Assembly (NCBI GenBank): GCA_035048495.1
Contig: CM068544.1
Coordinates: 11,464,138 to 11,528,137 of the forward strand
Direction: 5' to 3'
DNA from: Euptelea pleiosperma
Lineage: Eukaryota; Streptophyta; Magnoliopsida; Ranunculales; Eupteleaceae
DNA length: 64,000 nt
Part shown: piece by piece, positions 46,622 through 56,892 of the stretch
How positions within the stretch are numbered: the stretch's first letter is position 1
How the letters are laid out: every line of letters starts with the position of its first letter
The notes under the pieces: model-generated
Told to the model about the DNA's origin: nothing
The model's input: the letters and a program-made list of their open reading frames with translations, nothing else
Databases searched by the model: none
Translations under genes and position numbers: made by a program

Positions 46622-48477
46622 CAACCCCCAACCAGTATATTGTCAATCCTTGGCAATTAGTGCGAAATAAATGAGCTTAAAAGGGCTCTGCACATGCTGC
46701 ACTCTTTTTCATATTAGCTCAGGGAAAATACCATTCATCAAATCATTGAATGGATACAAAAATAGTTACATGCTAGCGAAGAGTTAGAAAGTTTTGGCAA
46801 GACTACAGACTGATAATCATGACCCAGAATAGTCAGACTCTGCGTGTGTGTGTGTGCTCAACATTCTCATCATCCGACAGTAAAGATTTCCAGATCACCT
46901 CTAAGTTTTTATGCCTCGACCTCAAATCTCAAATGTTTAGCACTCAGAATAGAATCACACAAGAAGGGTTTTCTTCTTTTCTCTCAATTTATATGTGAGG
47001 AGATGTGTTGATAGATGAAAGCAAAGATCTCACATATGTATTATTTAAAGGAAAGACATCTTTAACAGAAAAAGATCTCATGATTAGAATACCACTTTAC
47101 TCGGGAATGTCAGATCAAACTCTATAGCTTTCCTTTCTCCAATCTCCACATTTTATGATCGTACTATCCTAGAATCAAGTAGGACTTTCCTGGGTTGTAA
47201 TGAGGCTTAGGTCAGGTGTAGAGAGATAAAGGGATACAGGATTTCAAAGATCTTGAGAGGATATTGTCATTTTCTTGCATTTTTCCTGCGGTGTAACACC
47301 ATTATCTGGTTTTTTTTTCCTTTTTTCGTAATTTTCTCTTTTTCTTGATATTTCTGAGACTGCTCAATTTCTTTTCAGCTCTTTTTCATACTTTCTTTCC
47401 ATATTTTGTTTTCAGCTTGAACCACTTTTTTTTTTTTTTTCACGGTACACCTATATCAGTTATTCTTTTGTCCATCTCAAAATAAGGGTAGCCAGTCATG
47501 TTTTGTAGCTGGACTGGATTTTAGGTTGATGGGTTTACAAAGAAATGGCTTTTATAGAAGGGCTCAAGGGATTTCTAGTGAAGTCTAATTCAGGTGAGTA
47601 AAAAGGCTGAACGGTTCAGAAAATTGGCCTAAATCATTTTCTAGGGTTTGCACTATCATGTATACTGTCTTGACTGGATACAGAGGAGGTTCTGTTGTAA
47701 TAATCAAATTTTTGATGTCGTTCCGAGTTTCATGATCAAATAAAAAGGGTAATGAGATCTCTCAACGAATATTGCGGACAAGAAGAATAGTGAGTCATCT
47801 TGTGACTCAGAATTGTTGTATAATCCTCTGAATTGATTAAAGGCTCGAAAGCTCACTGGGTTAGGTCTCCACAATTATTCTCATAGGATCTCCAGAATTT
47901 CTAAACTTAGGATGACTCTGATATTGATAGTGTACAATTGTGCCAAATATGAGTTTTTCTGAGTTTTCAAACCTGCTGTAGTCACGCCTGACTTGACTCG
48001 AAGCTAACTTTAAACAAAAATCGACATCCTCAATACTGACTTAACGAAGGTTTTTAGCTAATCAAAGTCTGGGTATTTGACACATTTTTGAAATTCTAGA
48101 AAACTTTTGGAGAACATCGGAAATCACCCCAAAAATAAGAATTTTTTTTTTTATTATTATCAAAATGAAGACATGAGTTTTTGGTAAATACCCACCCTCA
48201 ACCAAAATATAGCACCGTCCTCGGTGCTCATGACCGGGACATAAAATGATAAAAAAATTAGTGATGATGATGTAAAGGTGCAGGAAGGATGTTACCAAGT
48301 CGGCAGAACTCGACAGTGTGTGGTACCTGATAATAGGAAGAATGAATGTACCTGCATTTTCAGAGATATAACAGTAATAACAAATGCATGAGACTCATGT
48401 ACTCTAGGAATACCGAAATTACCTTTCCGAAAGCGCTAAGTTTTACGTCTTCAGCTAGACATGACGGGGGTGACAGG
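46622..48477 (-). mobile_element. 3' end of a second C-type element sharing the LTR
   Basis: This matches 34577-36435 at roughly 97-98% by eye. It starts with the same polypurine region (ACAACCCCCAACCAG on the plus strand) and contains the same AT-rich non-coding sequence. It is cut at 48477 by element D. The array therefore reads internal-LTR-internal-LTR, a typical product of unequal recombination between elements. Confidence 0.85.
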
Positions 48478-51400
48478 TGATATTCGCTTAAAAGTGCTTA
48501 TTTTAAGCAATTATCCTTTAGCGTTATCGCATTCTCCTACGTAAAATTTCTATATTTATCTACGTTTCTACGTAAGAGTCGCTTTCATTGCGTAGAACAC
48601 ACTTTTCTGGACGAAATGGTATATTTGCATGCATTAAACACATTTCTGGAAGTCTAGATATGAAGCCATTTTGACTAAGTCTCATTACGCGCTTCTCGTT
48701 ATTGCAGGAAACCCGATCGGGCGATTCTCGAGACTTACGGGCCCACGATCAATCATAGAAGCCTACTATCAAAGCTTAAAGAGCCAACAGGCTATGACTA
48801 GAAGATACAGGCCAAGTACGGGTCAAGTCAGAGGATCGTAGAGCCAGATAAAGAACCAAGAGAGAGGCAAAGCTGAAGACCAAGAGACGGGCCAAAGTGA
48901 TTCAAAGCCGTACCAACTGACATAAAATGACGGCTTACGTAATTGGTGAAGCTGACGGAAGATTACATTGAAGATCAGAGTTCAAGACCCTTCGCCAGCT
49001 CTTTTCTCTTTATTTTGTGTTATTTTCTCTCTCATCTCTCCTAATTCTCTCTCCTCTCTCCTAATTTTATCTCCATCTCTCTAGACCCTAGCATCTAACC
49101 CTTAGATCATATCATCCTACCATTAGATCATCATACCCCCTGTCCGATCCTCAGATCGACCACCCCAATCCTCAGATCGATCATCCTAACCTTCGATCTC
49201 TTCTCCTCTAGTTCTATCCCATCTCCCATAGCTTTTCCACCGTTAGATCATCCTTCGGACCGTTCAATATCTCTAGATCTAACGGTTCACCAATCTCAAG
49301 TTCGACCCAATCATCATCCCTCTATCTTCACTAGTCTAATCATATGGCCCCAAGGCCTTCAATGGTGGCCCACAATGCTAATGGCCAAACGGCCCACTCA
49401 CATAACGTCATGGCCCAGTGCTCGTGACCAAAAAGAATCAGAGTGGGCCAATGCTTCACTTAAAATAGAAGAGCACATGGCCTTTTGGGCCGATTTACCT
49501 TCTCTTCCACCTAGGCCCATTAGGCCTTTTCTAAAGCCCACATTAAACCCATGCCCAAGGGAGAAAAGGTCACACATGACCAATTCTCCCAATCACGTAC
49601 AGGTTTTTTTTTCTCTTCTCACTCTATCCTATCCACATGTCACTCTCTCACCTATCACCTATCACCTATCTTTCCCCAACTAACCCACTTAAACCTCTAA
49701 CAAACCTACCCATCTCTCATTAACCTATGACTCCCACTCCCATCTATCAAGCTTGAAGATCTTCTTCTCAAGGTGACAAACGGTCATGGGAGCCACCACA
49801 TAGCCCACGTCATCACCAGCTGCCGGGAAGGCACATCTGCCATTTCCTCTCCTTCGTGAAATCTGCTGGCCTCCCCATCCATGCACAAATAGCCTTCCTC
49901 CTTCTTCCCCTTCGTACGGTCTAGTATTCCTTCCCATTTGCCACCACGATGCTGGTGCAAAACCAGCAACACTTGCTCCCCAAGGCGTCTCATGATACCT
50001 GCAACTCTCCCTGCCGAACTGAGCTCCTATCGCCGGAAGAGTTGCAACCTGCAACTCTGTCCAGAACTCTTATCCACCAGTATACCATCCCACTCCCCAT
50101 GATATCTCCGTCGTCGGAGAAGAGTTGCAGACCTGCAACTCTTCTTCCCTTTGCTGTCATGTTCTCCTCCATGAGAACCACCGGCTTGCTCTTTTTCTCC
50201 AGGCAAATCTCCCTGAAAACCGGTGGCTTTCCTTCAAGGAACCACCATCCACCTCACTAGCTCAACCGCCTGAACCACCTGCAACTTCACGTTGCTACTA
50301 CTCCCATGGCCAGCAAGAACCGGTTATTGGTCACAAAAGAGAGGAGCCGTGGGCTCCTCCCCACGATGGTGTTGTTATCGTTCTCCCTCACCACCTTTGT
50401 CACTTTCAGACCTACAAAACGGAGTTGTAGGTATTCAACTCAACTAGCAAAGGTGCAGATGTCTCCTCCTCCATCGTAGACAGCACCCATGTTGCTGCTC
50501 CCTCCATTACTGAACCACCACTTCCCTTGAAGGTAAGGTCTAGCCCTCTCTATCAACGGTTCTGGAGTTGCAAACCTGCAACTCCAGCAAACCACGAACC
50601 TACAGCAATACACAGTGGGCTCCCACCTTCTTTTCACACCGGAGTTGCAACCTGCAACTCCGACCAGAAACTTTGCTGAACCACCACGGTTCACCTCTCC
50701 ATTCCACCACCTTGTTGTGCCACTCATCGTGGCCACCTCTTCACTTAACGGTGTGGCTTCTCCAACACCCAGCTGCAAAACCCGATCGGTTTCCATGGAG
50801 GAAACTGACCACCTCACCATTAACGGACCTGCAACTCAGGCAGGTCCGTCCATCCTCTCCACTTTTCACCATCGTGCAACTCCTCTACCTTTCGGGTGCC
50901 AAGAACCTTCTCATCTTTGCTGTGCAGCAACCTTCCGTCGTGGATCTTCCTCTCTTGTTGATGTCCGATCCATTGCATCCACCATCAACAACCTGCAACA
51001 CAGTGCTTCTCCACCGTTTTGCTGCTCAAGCCAGCACCCCTGCAACTCCACCTGAACCAGCAAGGAGCCACCATGTTTTGCTCCAGATCCGCCTCCTTTA
51101 GTGCACCATTTCAAGGGCTTACTACGCCTCCCAAAGGAGATCAGCAACGCCCTTTCTTCACAAGTTCGTCTCTCCTCTCCTAGCCGAAAGGACAACCAGC
51201 AACTCGTGGTGCACACTCCCAAGTGATTTTCATCCTCCTGGGCTCCTCCACTGTGCATACATCCACAGGCAGTAGCCAGTCAACATGCTAGACACCATGC
51301 GCCATGTGGTGCAAACAAACAAGCAATGCACACGACCTCTTCTTTTGGTCGTGTCCTTAGTACGTTGCTGCCTATCTCTCATTCATGGCCGAAGCCAAGC

Positions 51401-52560
51401 TTGGCCGATCCTTCACCACTCTTGTGCACAACATTCATGGCCGATTCACTCTGCCAATTCCTATTCTCTTCTCCGGTAAGTGCAAAAGGTATTTTCTATC
51501 TCTTCTCTCACTTTCTCTCTCTAGGATTTCTCTTCTCTCTAAAAATCTTAGTTTCTCTCTCTATATTGCACTTTCTCTCTCTAGATGACATGGAAGGGAC
51601 GTGACATCCCTAATCTCGTATTCTCTCTCTAGAGTGAGATTTCTCTCTCTAAGTCCATTTTCTCTCACTACTTTCTCAGGCTGATCGCCTATTCACTTGG
51701 CCGACTCCTTTCGGCGAGTGAAAAGGTGAGCTTTTTAGGGCACATTATCGTACATTTGCCAATTCACATCTACCTTGTTGGCCGGTAAGATCCGATGTGG
51801 ATTCCATGACTGAGCAGCATTCCATGAAATTTGGACGGTCCTCTTCTTGATCGGTAGCGCCCTTAGCTCCAAAGGTCATGGGATGCTTCTCTGTCAAAAC
51901 CCTTCTCTTGATTGAAGCATTCATCGAAGTCTTGGACGATCCTCTTCTTGATCGGTAGCACCCTTAGCTCCGAGATCTCAATGGACGTTTCTTTCCCTTA
52001 CCCCTTCTCTCGATTGAACAGCATTCCATGAAATTTGGACGGTCCTCTTCTTGATCGGTAGCGCCCTTAGCTCCAAAGGTCATGAGATGCTTATCTGTCA
52101 AAACCCTTCTCCACGATTGAAGCATTCATCGAAGTCTTGGACGATCCTCTTCTTGATCGGTAGCGCCCTTAGCTCCGAGTCAATGGACGTTTCTTTCCCT
52201 TACCTCTTCATCTCTCAACCCTTTACATGCTTTCTTACATGCTTTCTTTATTTCTGTTATTTTGATTTATGTATGCACTCTTTGATGATTAATGAAGTTG
52301 ATTTAGATATTTTGGTGTTCTGAATCTCAAATGAATGTTGTTTTTAAATCGACTCGCCCTTCTCATCTGTTCCACCATTCTTATTTCTCTCTGTATATTA
52401 TTTGTCAGTTTTAATTCCTTATTGTGCTAACTCACACCGAGTGCGGATCGACATCCGACACGTACTGCTATACAAGTTACATTTTGCAGATAATCGGATT
52501 TTATAAATATTATTGAAGTTAGGATTTCTGAATTGACGACACAGAAAAATCCTTCTTTCA
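48478..52560 (+). repeat. LTR of gypsy element D (4083 bp)
   Basis: Starts TGATATTCGCTTAAAAG at 48478 and ends CCTTCTTTCA at 52560. Same subfamily as the solo LTR 5024-9111. T-arm-like site GAGTTCAAGACCC (48978-48990) with the upstream D-arm-like GTAATTGGTGAAGC. Five hairpins: 50038-50058, 50118-50145 (13-bp arms), 50562-50587, 50640-50662 and 50824-50848. Donor GTAAGTG near 51477, acceptor TTTTGCAG near 52490. A block of about 180-190 bp (TTGATCGGTAGCGCCCTTAG) is tandemly repeated at about 51800-52200. It interrupts the second C copy. Confidence 0.88.
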
Positions 52561-52973
52561 AATGGTTTGGGTTAGAAACACAAACCAACCCTAGCTTATA
52601 CTAATGGAACACTCATCTCCATTGCTTGACAAATCCGGTTAGTCTGGGGCATACTTAAGTCAGCCGATGTGCCGCACGTCTGTCTAGGCTTCGGATTATC
52701 TTGCAGTCAACTTGAGTTAGTACTATTGGATTTGCTTTGAAGAGTGTATCTTGGTGAGAACCTATAGAGTGAAAAGTTAGTCCGGCGGGTATTTGAAGAT
52801 AAACCAGTGGTCCGCCTACTGTCATAATCTACACTATCCCTACACAAACAAGATAATTCATAATACTATCCTGATTATTTAGGTTAAGAATATATGTTTC
52901 TCTGTGTGCATCATCTAGGCTCATTCGGTTTCATACACCTCTTGCCGACTCTAGAGGCTTGCTCTTTCAGCAT
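52561..52973 (+). other. Shortened leader of element D, primer site missing
   Basis: After AATGG the sequence does not continue into the primer site GCGCCGTTGCCG as in other copies. It jumps to the leader part that begins CCAACCCTAGCTT, which in element E lies about 1.35 kb downstream of the LTR (58246). A deletion of that size, including the primer site, best explains this. Confidence 0.7.
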
Positions 52974-54000
52974 ATGCCCGCTTGGACTAGATCCAATCGT
53001 AGATTGATTCGATCTGAGAATCATTCTCTTACAGTGGAGTCTTCCACTATTCATCACCCCTCCCCCTTTCTTCCCCCCTCTTCTAGAGAAAACACCGTCA
53101 TCGTCATGGCAGACGAACGTCCCCTTATCGAGACGTATGCGCCGATCTCAGCCAACCCGCCATCATGCATTGTTCTTCCACCTACTGCGGCGGTGCAATT
53201 TGAGATCAGGCCGCAAACTATTCAAATGCTGCCAACTTTTAGAGGTCTCCCCAGAGAAGACCCCTATTCCCATATTAGGGAATTTCAACATGTCATCCTG
53301 CTCTTTAGAAATTAGAATCTTGATGATGACAATGTTAGACTGAGAGTTTTTCCTTTCTCTCTAAAGGATAGAGCCTCGGACTGGCTTTACTCTCTTCCTG
53401 CAGATTCTATCACAAGTTGGAAAGAACTTGTAGGAAAATTTATGTCAAAATTTTATCCCATGACTCGTACTAATCAAATGAAACAACTCATACAGGACTT
53501 CAGACAAAAGTCCAATGAGAAATTTTATGAACCTTGGGAACGATTCCAGGATCATCTGACCAAGTGTCCACATCACAGTATCGACAAAGGCAGTCTGGTT
53601 CACATTTTCTACAAGGGACTTACTGATGAGTCCCACACTATGGTTGAGTCCATGTGCCAAGGAAAATTCATGCATAATACTCCTACTGAAGCATACAAAT
53701 TTCTGGGAGAATTAAGTGAAAATTCCCAGCATTGGACGATTGACAATGAGTTCAGTCGAAATACTCCGGTCCTGAAAACTAATATGGGAAATGAAGCAAA
53801 GGTTGACCCTGAACTCAAATCCCTCATTCAAGAATTGACCAAGTCAGTCTCTGCCCTGGCTGTGTTTGTACACAAGCCTGTTCACCAATCTGCCCCAGTC
53901 ATGAATATAGGTCAAGAGAACCTAATGGAACCCTGTAATATATGTTTACAGCCCTCCCACTCTACTGAAAATTGTCCTTTAAATGACGGATGTGCCCCTC
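52974..54000 (+). pseudogene. gag of element D, cut by element E
   Basis: Gag starts at ATG 52974 (MPAWTRSNRRLIRSENH) and includes FRGLPREDPYSHIREF, a TAG at 53313-53315 (CAG to TAG against copies B and C), then SLKDRASDWLYSL, MSKFYPMTRTNQMKQL and the intact zinc knuckle CNICLQPSHSTENC. It ends where the LTR of element E begins (54001). Gag would form the capsid shell and bind the RNA through the knuckle. Apart from one stop the frame is open over the visible part. Confidence 0.88.
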
Positions 54001-54500
54001 TGATATTCGCTCAAAAGTGCTTATTTTAAGCACTTATCCTGTTAGCGTTATCGCACTCTCCTACGTAAAACTGCTCTAATTATCCACTTTTCTACGTAAG
54101 AGTCTATCTCATTGCGTAAAACACACTTTTCTGGACGAAATGGTATATTTGCATGCATTAAACACATTTTCGGAAGTCTAAATATTAAGCCGTTCTGATA
54201 AAGTCTCATTACGCGCTTCTTCTGTCGCAGGAAACCCCGATGGGACGATTTTCGAGACTTGTGGGCCCAAATCGATCATGAAAGCCCATTATCAAAGCTT
54301 AACAAGCCCACATGCTATAACTAGAAGATATGGGCCAAATATGGGCTGAATAAGAGGACCAAAAAGCCGGCCCAAAGAACGAAGAGAGTAGGAGAGCCAA
54401 TGACCAAGAGACGGACCAAAGTGTTTAAAGCCACATGAGTCAGCAAAGAATGATGGTCGACTCTACTGGAGAAGCGTGAGGATGGTCACAGTGAAGACCA

Positions 54501-54513
54501 GGGTTCCAAACCC
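54501..54513 (+). promoter_or_regulatory. B-box/T-arm-like site in the left LTR of E
   Basis: GGGTTCCAAACCC resembles the tRNA T arm (B box GGTTCRANNCC) with a 3-bp GGG/CCC stem. About 45 bases upstream lies the D-arm-like ACTCTACTGGAGAAGCG. The same pair occurs in each intact LTR with different loop bases but a preserved stem. Whether Pol III uses it is unknown. Confidence 0.4.
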
Positions 54514-54961
54514 TCCGCCAGTGCTTTTTTCCATTTTTTTGATACTTTTTCTCTCATCTCTCCTTATTCTCTCTCTCTCTTCATCTCTCGATCCTCGAAT
54601 CTACTGACCTAACCCCAGAACTCCTGCCTATCAGCTCTATCTCATCTCCCTTAGCTTTCTGACCGTTGGATCTTCCATCGGACCGTTGGATCTTCAATCG
54701 GACCGTTGGATCTCTCTAGATCCGTCGATCTACCAATCTGGGTCCCAATCAAGTCACCATCCATCCGATCGCCTTCAGAATGCCTGTCACATCATCTTGT
54801 GAGACGATGGACATCATCAGTCCATGTGGGCCAGTAGCCGGGCCCATCAGCATCGACCCGCTGTCCGACCAGTTAGTGGACCCCGCGAATTTCAAAAATA
54901 ATTTTAATTAAATGGGGGGTCCACTAATTGGGGAGATTCCCCATAGAAAAGTAATATTTTA

Positions 54962-55009
<48 letters not shown>

Positions 55010-55022
55010 ATTTCCTAAAAAT

Positions 55023-55060
55023 CCTAATTTCCATTAATGGAAATTAGGAGCTTATAAAAA
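55023..55060 (+). promoter_or_regulatory. Palindrome and TATA box of the left LTR of E
   Basis: A perfect 26-bp palindrome (arms CCTAATTTCCATT and AATGGAAATTAGG, 55023-55048) is followed at once by GAGC and TTATAAAAA (55052-55060). The arrangement recurs in LTRs A, B, C and in the nested solo LTR, so this is the likely core promoter with a conserved palindromic element just upstream of TATA. The centre CATTAATG has the ATTA/TAAT core bound by homeodomain-type factors. Confidence 0.6.
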
Positions 55061-55214
55061 GGGGGAAGGAGGGGGACGAACCCTAATTTTCAAACCCCTC
55101 TCCTCCTCTCCTTCCCCCCCACATCATTCCTCCTTCTTCCCCCTCCTTTTTCTCCTCTTCTTCTCCTTTTTCCTTCTCCTTTTCCTTCTTCTTCTTCTTC
55201 ATCTTCATCCCTCG

Positions 55215-55240
55215 CCGGAGTTGCAGGCCTGCAACTCCGG
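55215..55240 (+). repeat. Perfect 26-bp GTTGCAG palindrome in the left LTR of E
   Basis: CCGGAGTTGCAGG meets its exact reverse complement with no loop. It is one of the recurrent hairpins found downstream of the TATA box in most LTRs here; the second copy of this LTR is at 55742-55767 with a 4-base loop. It would lie in the transcribed leader RNA. Confidence 0.8.
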
Positions 55241-56342
55241 CTGTCTTCTTCTTCTTCATACCCTTCTTCCTCCCCTCCTGTGCTGCCTGCAACTGCTCCA
55301 CCATTCCTCCTGGCCAGCACGACCTCCATACCATCCCCGCCTGCAAAACTTGCAACACCACCACCGTTTCTCCACCGGACTGGTTCGCCTCCGCCTCCTC
55401 CACTGTCGTCCTCCCTTTTCGGGCACCAACAGCGCCTCCATCCACTAGCGAACCACCCCTATATGTCCTCCACTTGCAAACCGAGTTGCAGGTCTGCCAT
55501 TCAACCCTTGGCCGAACCTGCAACTCCGTTAGAAACAGCACCGCCTGTGTTTCTAACGGACTGGTTCGCCTCCGCCCTCCTCCGCCGCTGCACTTCACCG
55601 GAGCGAGTCAAGGTTCACCTGCTGATGCATCTGCACCAGCGTCGTAGGCTCCTCCACGATCTACATCAAGTTCTCCACGGGTCTGCTGTGGATACATCCC
55701 CTCTTCGGTGCACCTGCTGGTGCGAACTCCTGTCACCACCACCGGAGTTGCAGGTTTGCAACTCCGGCGAAACCTGCAACTCTGGCGACCAACCTCCATT
55801 GCTGCTTCTGCCACCCTCCTCTTCACGGCCTGCAACACTTGCAAGCCGCTATTCCCTTCTCTTCCCCTCTCACTTGCTGACCTCTCCACAAAACGGCAAT
55901 GCAGCCACCTATGCACCACCGTTTGGGCTCCTGCATTGAACCAGTGTGCACCACGGCCTGCTAGCCATGTGCACCAGGCCGAACCAGCAATGAAAAATGG
56001 TTGCTGCCCCTGCAAACCAAGCTCCCACGAGTTTCTTCCTCTACAAATCGGTGGGCTCCTCCCAAGAACCTACTGTGCATCTTCCTTCCAAAGGAGAGTT
56101 GGTTGTTTCTCCACCATGTAGCCACCACGTGGCTGGTACTTCAACAGTCATCATCTTCCATGCTGCCCGATCCACTCTTTGGCCGAGAACCACTCCGCTC
56201 CACTAATGCCGCCCGGGCAGAAGCACTCACCGGTCAAGTACCACCTTCATTGGCCATCTTCATGACGATCCTTCTCCATGCTTGAACCTTGGCCGAAGTG
56301 TCACAATCACCTGCGTATTCCGATCACCGATCTACTCCAATG

Positions 56343-56813
56343 GTAAGTGTGTGAGGTTATTTTCTCTCTCTAGAATCCCCAGGCTGATCGCCTTTTTGCA
56401 CCGCCGACTCCGTTCGGTGAATGCAAGAGGGTGAGTTTTTCTCTCACCTCTACCTTGTCGGCCGGTAAACGACCGAGGTGTTAAAATTCTCTCTCTACCT
56501 TCTTCTTCTCTCTCTAAAAAGTTCTCTTTACATGCTTTCTTACATGCTTTCTAGAATAGATTTACCGCTTTATTTATTTCTGTCATTTATTTCATGTAAG
56601 CAACAGTTTAATTAATGCAATTTGAGTTTGATGATTTTAGTCTTCTCTGGATCTCTTGGATGTGTTTTTAATCACGACTCGCCATTCTCATCTTTCCACG
56701 TTTCTCTTGTATATTATCTGTCATTTTATGTTCTTATTCGCGCTAATCCGACTAATCCCGAGTGCGGATCGACATCCGACACGAATCCCTATACAAAAGT
56801 TCATATTTTACAG
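56343..56813 (+). other. Possible intron inside the left LTR of E
   Basis: The donor ATG|GTAAGTGTG starts at 56343 and the acceptor CATATTTTACAG ends at 56813, with TCTCTCTAG tracts and AT-rich sequence between (471 bases). Both sites recur at equivalent places in every intact LTR. No RNA evidence is available here. Confidence 0.4.
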
Positions 56814-56892
56814 GTTAAAAGTCTCGGATAATTACAAATATTGTTGAAGTTAGGGTTTCCGTAACCAACGACGCGGAAAAATCCGACTTTCA

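Larger units (their letters stand above)
54001..56892 (+). repeat. Left LTR of element E (2892 bp)
   Basis: Begins TGATATTCGCTCAAAAG and ends GACTTTCA. In order: conserved terminal block with TACGTA motifs; tRNA-like segment with GGGTTCCAAACCC (54501-54513); three 20-bp repeats GACCGTTGGATCTTCMATCG (54661-54720); a 42-base A run (54965-55006); palindrome and TATA box (55023-55060); hairpins 55215-55240 and 55742-55767; possible intron 56343-56813. ORFs of 130-220 codons in this LTR are low-complexity and lie over these features. Confidence 0.92.

Noticed and set aside
55083..55598. A 171-codon minus-strand frame rich in E, K and G, repeated at 62119-62634
   Set aside because: It is the antisense of a CTT/CTC-rich transcribed leader; low complexity, no domain, no promoter.
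55280..55939. A 219-codon plus-strand frame in the left LTR of E, repeated at 62316-62975
   Set aside because: It is P/S/T-rich, overlaps the hairpins, is matched by long antisense frames, and is not found in the other LTRs. Its identity between the E LTRs follows from their recent origin.
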